In this document: in pieces, positions 5,701 to 10,000 of the stretch | How positions within the stretch are numbered: the first letter of the stretch is position 1 | Layout of the letters: every line of letters begins with the position of its first letter | Source of the DNA: Acropora yongei | Lineage: Eukaryota; Cnidaria; Anthozoa; Scleractinia; Acroporidae | Assembly: GCA_014634225.1 (NCBI GenBank) | Contig: BLFN01000393.1 | Span: 935,151-945,150 of the forward strand | Direction of reading: 5' to 3' | Length of the DNA stretch: 10,000 bases | Translations under genes and position numbers: made by a program | Notes under the pieces: model-generated | Databases searched by the model: none | What the model saw: the letters and a program-made list of their open reading frames with translations, nothing else | What the model was told of the DNA's origin: nothing

Positions 5701-8603
5701 TAAAGGATTAGATTAAGGCAGTAGAAACTCTTGGTTGTTAAGCATCTTACTTTTACAAAATATTAACTTTTTTTATAAACTTTGAAATTAAGCATTACTT
5801 GTTTCTTGGCCATGGCAGAAAGGATGTTTGTCTGTTTTTAATTTAACATCACAAAGTAGTTTGCATGCATGTTTACTGTACAAAGACTGAATACCACAAA
5901 TGAGTTTACGACATCATATCAGGAATAGACTGACGCTCCCTCTGACTCACTCATGTAACAAATGGTGCTTTGTTCCCATGAAAAGTCAACATGTCTTTTG
6001 AAAGGGCCTAAACGGCACAATGTAACGACGCATTTTATAGAAAAAAAAAATTGGGGGCCTAGCTGGCCTAGTGCACTTTTATTTAAGAGAGAGGAAACAA
6101 TTTTTGTCTTAGCTACGTTTTTTTGCTTGGTATGTGTTGGTCATGTATGGCATTGTATCATGTAAACAACAATGAAATATCAGATGGGCTTTTACATGAA
6201 AACATGTTCTTTTCGAATGTGAAAATAACGCGTTATATTCACACATGAGAAGATCACCATTGCAATGGTTACATAATAAATCTCACCTTTGTCCGTTGTA
6301 CCACTTGGAGTTATGTTATTTCTCTTGAAGTGTTGAAAGGTATTTTTCAACGCTAGAAGGAAAATTTCATACCTCTGCGCGGCCTTGTAATAACCTCTCT
6401 GTAGATGCACAGTGTATTTAAAGTCAACTTTTTACCATGATATATTTTCCAGTTTACAGCCATGCTTCTGGCCACATCAGAAGACTGCAAGCAGAAGAGC
6501 TTAAAAAGGCTGGCCCAAGATGATGATGACATTTTGACTTCAGTAAAAAATTTGTCTTTCAATAAGAGAGCTATTCCTAGTAGTCAACGCTTCCACAAAC
6601 CTGATAATTTAAAGGTAATTGCACATTGAGTTGATGCAAGTATTATACCAACATTTGTACATGCACTTCATGATTCCCCCCAATACTGCACTGCACATCT
6701 TAGTTGTCTCACTGAACGCTGCAAGCAAAAGCACTTTCACTAAATGTTTTCCAGGAATACAAAATAGGTACAATTACTGTATTAGCCTTTGAACATGCAG
6801 TTCCATCCCTCCTCCAATTCTGCGCAACACATCCTAGTTATCAGCAAGTGTTACAAGCAAAAACTTGCTTTTGTTATCTGTCTCGTTCTACAAAACCCCT
6901 GCCTTGCCAGCATGTTGCTCTGATGTTTTTTCAACAGTACATAAGTTGAAATGTCATCTGTATTCTCGCCGAAGCCTGTCCAAAAAGGACCTTGGTGGTC
7001 TCTCTCACCAGCTACGGCCACTTCTGGCAGCTTTGGGTAAGAATGTGGATGACATTTCTTCCCGCTCCAGTTTAAATATCTGTTTCCCAGGACTGGAGTA
7101 GAGTCTTAAGCAAAGGAAGTTTCTTCATTAGTATGGATGGTGTCATCTCCAGTCACAAGTACAAACTGCAGATTCCTAGGGATTCTGAGGTCTTTATAAC
7201 GATTCACCCGATGGCAAAATCAAAAGGTGACTTTACGCCTTACGTTACGAGCCAATTTTTAAAATCAATGTAATGTTAAAACCAAGAAATTAGTGTTTAT
7301 ATACAAGTAAAAATTGTGAAAGTATACATGTTAAGAAGTCTAAGAATTTAGAAATAGGTGAAAAACCTTATGAGAAAGGAGCTAATATAGGCTTGGCACG
7401 AATTTTGTCTGAGGGTACTTCGTGACTACTAAGTCTCAGTTCATTATTAAAAAAACGAGGCAGTCAAACTCTTTGAAGAAGCCCCTATTTACGCCTAGGA
7501 ACTGCCGTATTGCCTCCTGGCCAAAACGCTGCAAGGTTGGGTAGGGTGTGTTTGGGCTGAAAAGAACCCTCAATTTCAAATATGTTCGATGCTTGTGGAG
7601 TGTAGCTGTATGATAATGCAATAGTATCACCTGCTTTCTTTAGTTGTAGATCACTTGCATAAAACTGACATGGCCGTTTTTTGTTTGAATGAGCAGTCTG
7701 AACTGATTGCGTTTACGGAATCCACATTTGAACAGGTGAGTGCAACTGATGGTGAATTCCATCCTTATCTGTAAATCACGTAGAAATTGTTTTCGTTTAC
7801 TTACAAAACAACTTGGATACTACGTGCGTTATGATTGGTAAAAAACTTGAGGGTTATTGTGCAGTAAACTTATAGAAAAATGCTGCTACTTACAATTAAT
7901 AAAAAAGCCTAAGCCGTGTATCACACCGTGATGAAACACGATGGGCATTTGAGAACACGAAGGAATTGTAGAAAACACGAGCTGCAGGCCATGTACATTT
8001 CTCGAGTGTTCTCAAAATGATGTCCGGAGTATTTTATCACATTGTAATACATGGCTTAGGCTTCGTCATTTGCTTTATGATATAGAGGTAATGTGGCAAA
8101 AAAACAATAAGACACGCTTTTTAAACCCAGACAAAACGTAGGGTTTTGACCAATCAGAGCGCGCGGAGGCTCCTATCTATATTGTAATGTTTTGTGAAAG
8201 CAATAGAGCGCATTTTCCATAATCTAGCCGGCGTAATAAACACACTCGGAATGTTGGGGAAACCCTCGAAAAGTTTGTAAATCACTCGTTTCCGGCTCGT
8301 GATTTACAAGCTTTTTTCGTGTTCTCCCAACATCCCGCGTGGGTTCATTACGCCAGCAAAACCTATAGGAAATGCCGCCTATTGCTTACGTAACTTACAT
8401 GCAAGGAAACTGAAAAATTATTATCACATACAAATAATTTTTCTACAGGAATTTTGCCTTCGTTGTGAGCTCAGCAGAGGATCGTATAGTTTGATCACGT
8501 TCACAACTGGCTGTCATTTGACTGTCCGCAGTTCTCAGCCTCTGAAGAAAGCAAACCTTACTGTGGGTTCAGGAGAAAACTTGCAGTTAAGCAAGGTGTT
8601 TAG
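2580..8603 (+). CDS. EFCAB7: EFCAB7 orthologue, 8-exon partial CDS (3' end outside window)
   Basis: Joined exons 2580-2787, 3685-3750, 4607-4752, 4837-4923, 6453-6614, 7091-7226, 7644-7735 and 8449-8603 encode 350 residues plus two bases with no stop. In order the protein shows a Ser/Arg-rich N-terminus (1-40), a degenerate EF-hand-like segment with CRAAYL (46-51) and GGRNPS (74-79), two canonical EF-hand loops (122-133, 158-169), a linker (about 175-220), and a middle domain opening with DW (224-225) and containing TTGC (318-321). As I recall the vertebrate protein, it has the same order and the same short blocks (CRAAYL, GRNPS, RKEKP, NL-KDW, TTGC). It is about 630 residues long, so roughly 280 are missing here. 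Known role: with IQCE it anchors EVC-EVC2 near the ciliary base and positively regulates Hedgehog signalling. Orthology is inferred from residue blocks and order; function in this animal is by analogy. The next exon, expected to carry a further EF-hand, was not found before 10000. Confidence 0.88.
2788..3684 (+). other. EFCAB7 intron 1 (897 bp)
   Basis: GT-AG intron in phase 1. It contains the foldback repeat at 3016-3148 and pyrimidine-rich sequence at about 3250-3420. Two overlapping short frames at about 3322-3554 have no conserved look and lie in pyrimidine-rich intron sequence. Confidence 0.8.
3016..3148. repeat. Diverged foldback repeat in intron 1
   Basis: The right part (3112-3134, GGCCCGAGTTGCTCGAATCC) is an imperfect reverse complement of the left part (3040-3060). 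Outward, GCTAACC near 3017 matches the complement of GGTTAG near 3133. The right end also carries the palindrome CTGGTTAG-TG-CTAACCAG (3131-3148). The left arm has an insertion of about 14 nt. It looks like an old non-autonomous inverted-repeat transposon. Confidence 0.5.
3685..3750 (+). CDS. EFCAB7: EFCAB7 exon 2 (residues 70-91)
   Basis: This 66-nt exon follows a strong pyrimidine tract ending TTGGCAG and ends at ACAG|GTAGTC. Entered in phase 1 it reads ALQFGGRNPSMKVV then QKYWKHET. GGRNPS and KYW match blocks of vertebrate EFCAB7. It is too short to be noticed as an ORF and was placed by homology plus phase. Confidence 0.88.
3751..4606 (+). other. EFCAB7 intron 2 (856 bp)
   Basis: GT-AG intron in phase 1, AT-rich. 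Apart from the hairpin at 4239-4273 I see no ORF or repeat with clear ends. Confidence 0.8.
4239..4273. repeat. Perfect 12-bp hairpin in intron 2
   Basis: GGAGATTAATGT (4239-4250) and ACATTAATCTCC (4262-4273) are exact reverse complements with an 11-nt loop. The flanks do not continue the pairing. It may be the ends of a very small MITE or a stable RNA hairpin in the pre-mRNA. Confidence 0.55.
4607..4752 (+). CDS. EFCAB7: EFCAB7 exon 3 (residues 92-140, first canonical EF-hand)
   Basis: The acceptor is TTTTTTGTTCTCAACAG before 4607 and the donor AAAG|GTAGGT at 4752/4753. The exon reads DSISYNDFCDIMRKEKP, closing the N-terminal EF-hand-like pair, then the canonical loop DKNGDGYITSDE (122-133). 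The loop has Asp/Asn/Asp at 1, 3 and 5, Gly at 6, Ile at 8 and Glu at 12, all the usual calcium ligands. It ends in phase 0 after LLTK. Confidence 0.92.
4753..4836 (+). other. EFCAB7 intron 3 (84 nt, frame-preserving, stop-free)
   Basis: The shortest intron, GTAGGT...TTTGCAG, is a multiple of three, phase 0, and reads 28 codons with no stop (VGRPFFEF ... MFYLQ). It lies between the two EF-hands, where the vertebrate protein is continuous (LTK then RGE in human, from memory), so it is a true intron. If retained, it would add 28 residues in the EF1-EF2 linker. Confidence 0.85.
4837..4923 (+). CDS. EFCAB7: EFCAB7 exon 4 (residues 141-169, second canonical EF-hand)
   Basis: The acceptor is TGTTTTATTTGCAG before 4837 and the donor GAG|GTAAAG at 4923/4924. 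The 29 codons begin QGERMSKSEVQAIL and end in loop DTNNDGKLDYVE (158-169), with a full set of EF-hand ligands and Glu at position 12. The exon boundary falls exactly after that Glu, in phase 0. The last 17 nt and the donor are copied about 132 bp downstream (see the tandem duplication). Confidence 0.92.
4907..5157 (+). repeat. Imperfect tandem duplication covering exon 4 end, 5' splice site and intron 4 start
   Basis: Copy 1 is 4907-5037 and copy 2 is 5038-5157; a five-base start of a third unit (AAGCT) follows. Both begin AAGCTAGATTAC-TTGAGG and end TTCAAA...AATCC. GAGGTAAAGTGTAATAA is identical at 4921-4937 and 5053-5069. Copy 2 carries small deletions, so the event is not recent. It reproduces the last 17 nt of exon 4 and a working-looking donor at 5055/5056. 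Confidence 0.85.
4924..6452 (+). other. EFCAB7 intron 4 (1529 bp)
   Basis: GT-AG intron in phase 0, the longest complete one. It holds the tandem duplication, a short CAT/ATC-rich run (about 5177-5200), the palindromes TCAAGGCCTTGA (5233-5244) and TGCATGCATGCA (5473-5484), and the paired palindromes at 6218-6269. Open stretches at about 5297-5560 and 5962-6165 show no conserved motif and are treated as chance. Confidence 0.8.
6218..6269. repeat. Two adjacent palindromes, MITE-like remnant in intron 4
   Basis: TGTGAAAATAACG (6218-6230) abuts its near reverse complement CGTTATATTCACA (6231-6243), one mismatch, no spacer. Twelve bases on, ACCATTGCAATGGT (6256-6269) is a perfect 14-bp palindrome. 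The style (ACATGTTCTTTTC, AACGCGTT centre) fits dispersed foldback repeats of hexacorals. Confidence 0.5.
6453..6614 (+). CDS. EFCAB7: EFCAB7 exon 5 (residues 170-223, post-EF-hand linker)
   Basis: The acceptor is TATATTTTCCAG before 6453 and the donor AAAG|GTAATT at 6614/6615; both ends are phase 0. It starts FTAMLLATSEDCKQK, the exit helix of the second EF-hand, then an acidic DDDD patch (192-195). It ends KPDNLK, which joins the DW of exon 6 as in the vertebrate block (NLIKDW in human, from memory). The linker appears clearly shorter than the vertebrate one, which has a long Ser/Pro/Lys-rich stretch here. Confidence 0.88.
6615..7090 (+). other. EFCAB7 intron 5 (476 bp)
   Basis: GT-AG intron in phase 0, joining NLK to DW as in the vertebrate protein. 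It contains an imperfect tandem duplication (6655-6871) and a cryptic exon-like interval 6938-7036 bounded by TTTTTCAACAG and TTGG|GTAAGA. That interval has an in-frame TGA at its fourth codon and would leave only a 54-nt intron behind it. Confidence 0.8.
6655..6871 (+). repeat. Imperfect tandem duplication in intron 5, about 134-bp period
   Basis: Segments of about 6655-6742 and 6789-6871 share ACATGCA-TTC, CCAAT-CTGC, CACATC-TAGTT and CAAGCAAAA in the same order. The copies are considerably diverged and the stretch between them (6743-6788) was not matched. Confidence 0.6.
7091..7226 (+). CDS. EFCAB7: EFCAB7 exon 6 (residues 224-268)
   Basis: The acceptor is CTGTTTCCCAG before 7091 and the donor AAAG|GTGACT at 7226/7227. 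It reads DWSRVLSKGSFFISMDG, then KYKLQIPRDSEVFITIHP. The pattern DW-x4-SKG-x-FF, Y-(K/R)-(L/M)-QIP and a following beta-strand-like segment matches the middle region of vertebrate EFCAB7. An in-frame stop at 7073-7075 just upstream means this frame can only be entered at the 7090 acceptor. Confidence 0.88.
7227..7643 (+). other. EFCAB7 intron 6 (417 bp)
   Basis: GT-AG intron in phase 1. I see no repeat with clear ends; a minus-strand open stretch at 7436-7630 has no recognisable motif. Confidence 0.75.
7644..7735 (+). CDS. EFCAB7: EFCAB7 exon 7 (residues 269-299)
   Basis: The acceptor is TGCTTTCTTTAG before 7644 and the donor ACAG|GTGAGT, the metazoan consensus, is at 7735/7736. It is entered in phase 1 and reads VVDHLHKTDMAVFCLNEQ, then TEST-FEQ, ending in phase 0. 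A second AG at 7648-7649 would shorten the exon by 6 nt, removing VV without shifting frame. Sequence similarity to vertebrates is weak here; the assignment rests on both splice sites and the frame linking exons 6 and 8. Confidence 0.8.
7905..8063. mobile_element. Foldback MITE with 21-bp terminal inverted repeats
   Basis: The left end AAGCCTAAGCCGTGTATC and the right end, complement AAGCCTAAGCCATGTATT, agree at 19 of 21 positions (7905-7925, 8043-8063). Pairing continues inward through GTGAT-AAA and TTGAGAACAC blocks, so the 159-bp element is largely one big hairpin. No open frame is inside. A target-site duplication is not evident. Non-autonomous DNA transposon, family unknown. Confidence 0.75.
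8199..8386. mobile_element. Long foldback element (188 bp) with 7-nt loop
   Basis: The left arm (8199-8288) and right arm (8296-8386) are reverse complements with scattered mismatches. They share GGCGTAAT, GGATGTTGGG-type and TTGTAAATCAC blocks around the loop TTTCCGG. Outer ends AGCAATAG and CTATTGCT pair exactly. The stop-free run leading into exon 8 arises from its right arm. Resembles abundant coral MITEs. Confidence 0.75.
8449..8603 (+). CDS. EFCAB7: EFCAB7 exon 8 (residues 300-350, phase 2 end)
   Basis: The acceptor is AATTTTTCTACAG before 8449 and the donor TTAG|GTAAAG at 8603/8604. It reads EFCLRCELSRGSYSLITFTT then GCHLTVRSS, ending LQLSKVF plus AG of a split codon. The TTGC block and the SK-x-F end resemble the human stretch leading into its third EF-hand. 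The frame stays open for at least 50 codons upstream of the acceptor, but that part lies in a foldback repeat and is not coding. An earlier possible donor (AAG|GTGTTT, 8594/8595) is weaker. Confidence 0.78.
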
Positions 8604-8958
8604 GTAAAGTTTACGAGCGATCTTTTTACGATAAGTTAGAAGTACAGTGTTAGGGTGTTTTAGCAATGACTGCATGGAAAGGACAAAGACAACGTCTCTT
8701 GAAAATAGACATTTGCTCTATGACTATTTTGCGATTATCCCATCTTGTTTGCATCCTACAATATCGGCGAGGTAAGCTACAACTGGACTGCTGTGCGTGC
8801 CGCTAAATTAAATACATGAAATTAAAATCTACGGTTTTTTCCTCAATTTTTCGTTAAAACTACCGATGTGGTTGTTGTTGTGCAGAGGAATGCACACTAT
8901 AGGCCATTTGCATGATGGCGTTACTTTAGCAAGACCAGAAGGCTTTGTCAAAATGCTC

Positions 8959-9000
<42 letters not shown>

Positions 9001-9029
9001 ATTGGGAATAAAGGAAAAACTAGGCTGAC

Positions 9030-9091
9030 AATAGAGGCCACTGGATTTCTAGTTTCTATAGAAACTGTGGTGCTGCGTCGGTGGGAGAGTG

Positions 9092-9132
<41 letters not shown>

Positions 9133-9195
9133 AAATTGCCACCGTGAAAGGTTTAGAAAGCTGACGTTTCGAGCGTCAAAAAATAGAGGCCACTG
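9030..9195. mobile_element. Small insertion (9044-9181) flanked by 14-bp direct repeats
   Basis: AATAGAGGCCACTG occurs at 9030-9043 and 9182-9195, as a target-site duplication would. The 138 bp between starts close to a perfect 16-bp palindrome AGTTTCTATAGAAACT (9051-9066) and ends with CTGACGTTTCGAGCGTC. Both motifs belong to repeats I associate with coral genomes. Length and duplication size fit a non-autonomous element; class unknown. Confidence 0.55.
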
Positions 9196-9397
9196 ACAGC
9201 GTTCTGGTCTTAGTAGTAAATTGACGGCTTGACGCCATCATACAAATGACCGATTGTTATAATGTGCGTGCCGCACGTGCAGCACGATTATTTGTCTACA
9301 TTCGACCAATCACATTTTTTCAATTTGTGGTGTTGTCATTGTCATTGTCGTCGTCCATGCGAAGGCTCCCGTGCAGCGGTATTTCTCGTCACATCAG

Positions 9398-9625
9398 TCA
9401 TTCAGTTGTTAATGTGTCAGGCGGCTCATTGGTTGTAGAAACAATTACTTTAGTTGCAGAAGGGATCGCAGATTCGACGATAAATTCATTCCGGCCAGGA
9501 TGTGTTAAATGATTGATGGGGGAATTTAGCCTTGACGTAGAAGGTTTCGTTATTCGGTTTTCTGAGAGAGGCTTCAACAGAACAAAACTTTCCTTCGAAA
9601 ACGCGCTGAAATCCAGCGGATACAA
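9398..9625 (-). pseudogene. Minus-strand open frame, protein-like, unrecognised, possibly remnant or exon
   Basis: The frame ends NEFIVESAIPSATKVIVSTT then NEPPDTLTTE and a TGA. It has no ATG at its start, and an AG after CTGGATTTC near its 5' end could act as an acceptor, as for a last exon. A + strand frame overlaps it (9246-9512), so chance opposite-strand openness is possible. No family recognised. Confidence 0.2.
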
Positions 9626-9678
9626 GGCTCAAATCACTTTCTCCAAGCCAGACACAGGCCGTCCATAAGTTCTCGCAC

Positions 9679-9840
9679 TTAACCCAAGAACATAATAAGG
9701 CAGATCACGTGGTTAACCCTCCCTTCAGAGCGGTAGGGAACGGTTAGTGCGAAGTCATCTTGATTCTTTATGACATCATCAAACTTCCGCAGCAATGCGA
9801 TTTCAAAATGGCGGAGTGATCCGCTAAGAACAAGACACAT
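9679..9840 (-). pseudogene. Minus-strand 53-residue frame, protein-like, likely degenerate
   Basis: From ATG at 9840 it reads MCLVLSGSLRHFEIALLRKF, then DDVIKNQDDFALTVPYRSEG and a hydrophobic tail to TAA at 9679-9681. Just upstream on the same strand another frame reads SEIIDGDKK and meets AAG|GTAAGT, an ideal donor shape, or a frameshift, before the ATG. This looks like a broken gene or transposon ORF shared with the 9398-9625 frame, but I recognise no domain. Confidence 0.25.
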
Positions 9841-10000
9841 TACTTACCTTTTTATCCCCATCGATGATTTCGGATATGCACCAGATTATCTTAAGTGGAG
9901 TAGGTCAGGGACATTTCCCAGTTTGTTCTCAAAAGGACAGTAGACCCACCCTCCCCTAGATGAAATATTTCAAGATACTTACCCACCACTACGCGTGGCC

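Larger units (their letters stand above)
7736..8448 (+). other. EFCAB7 intron 7 (713 bp), mostly foldback repeats
   Basis: GT-AG intron in phase 0. About half of it is taken up by two inverted-repeat elements (7905-8063 and 8199-8386). Between them is GACCAATCAGAGCGCGCGG, another sequence often seen in coral repeats. The second element ends only about 60 nt before the exon 8 acceptor. Confidence 0.8.
8604..10000 (+). other. EFCAB7 intron 8 start / repeat-rich tail of the window
   Basis: After the exon 8 donor no segment encodes the EF-hand expected next, so the rest is read as intron 8 running off the window. It holds the insertion at 9044-9181, a GTGCG/CGTGC-rich stretch at about 9262-9286, a TTGTCA-type repeat (about 9333-9356), and minus-strand open frames at 9398-9625 and 9679-9840. 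The alternative, that the gene ends differently here, cannot be ruled out. Confidence 0.5.

Noticed and set aside
6755..6767. A 13-nt microexon (TTTTCCAG before, GTACAA after) joining exon 5 to a frame at 6938-7036.
   Set aside because: It fixes the phase into 6938 and reads on, but the path then cannot enter exon 6 in frame. Direct joining of 6614 to 7091 gives NLK-DW, matching the vertebrate protein.
6865..7101. Open + strand frame with splice-like edges, including the 99-nt interval 6938-7036.
   Set aside because: It ends out of frame with exon 6. As a cassette it would carry an in-frame TGA at codon 4 and leave a 54-nt intron. A poison exon is conceivable but unsupported.
8299..8448. Extension of exon 8 upstream as coding.
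   Set aside because: It lies in the right arm of a foldback repeat and precedes a strong TTTTTCTACAG acceptor; homology begins at the acceptor.
8713..8773. A possible exon 9 (AAAATAG before, GCGAG|GTAAGC after) that keeps phase 2.
   Set aside because: The acceptor is poor and the peptide (HLLYDYFAIIPSCLHP) does not resemble the EF-hand expected after exon 8.
8866..9147. A 93-codon + strand frame as a gene.
   Set aside because: Its second half lies within the insertion flanked by 14-bp direct repeats, and it shows no domain or splice support.

Overview
The window looks like nuclear DNA of an anthozoan cnidarian, probably a stony coral or a close hexacorallian relative. It is AT-rich and has GT-AG introns of 84 to about 1500 bp. 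Compact foldback (MITE-like) repeats of a kind common in hexacoral genomes are scattered through it. There is no operon structure, Shine-Dalgarno site or other prokaryotic feature. The taxon is inferred from repeat style and protein divergence, not from a marker gene.

The one gene that can be reconstructed with confidence is on the + strand. It is an orthologue of EFCAB7 (EF-hand calcium-binding domain-containing protein 7). Eight coding exons were joined by hand: 2580-2787, 3685-3750, 4607-4752, 4837-4923, 6453-6614, 7091-7226, 7644-7735 and 8449-8603. They give one uninterrupted frame of 350 codons plus two bases. All junctions are GT-AG and the phases match (1, 1, 0, 0, 0, 1, 0, 2). Two canonical EF-hand loops lie at residues 122-133 and 158-169. 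The C-terminal part, roughly 280 residues judging from the vertebrate protein, must lie beyond position 10000. In vertebrates EFCAB7 works with IQCE to hold the EVC-EVC2 complex at the base of the primary cilium, where it supports Hedgehog signalling.

Region by region: 1-292 is a frame open at the left edge, unrecognised, with a small inverted-repeat element near its end. Positions 293-2579 are intergenic, with a hairpin, a GC-rich repeat-like block, a SINE-like segment ending in (AAT)n, and the presumed EFCAB7 promoter and 5' UTR, which has a start-stop upstream ORF (ATGTAG). Positions 2580-8603 hold the EFCAB7 exons, with repeats in nearly every intron: a foldback in intron 1, a perfect hairpin in intron 2, a tandem duplication that copies the exon 4 end and donor in intron 4, another tandem duplication in intron 5, and two long foldback elements in intron 7. 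Positions 8604-10000 are intron 8, or at least contain no further EFCAB7 exon I can find. They are rich in repeats and carry traces of minus-strand coding sequence.

The points most worth checking are the 84-nt, stop-free, frame-preserving intron 3, the duplicated 5' splice site in intron 4, the start-stop uORF, and the tandem acceptors of exon 7. Together they suggest EFCAB7 isoform variation in this animal. I found no CRISPR array, phage, rRNA or tRNA, and no clearly new multi-gene system.
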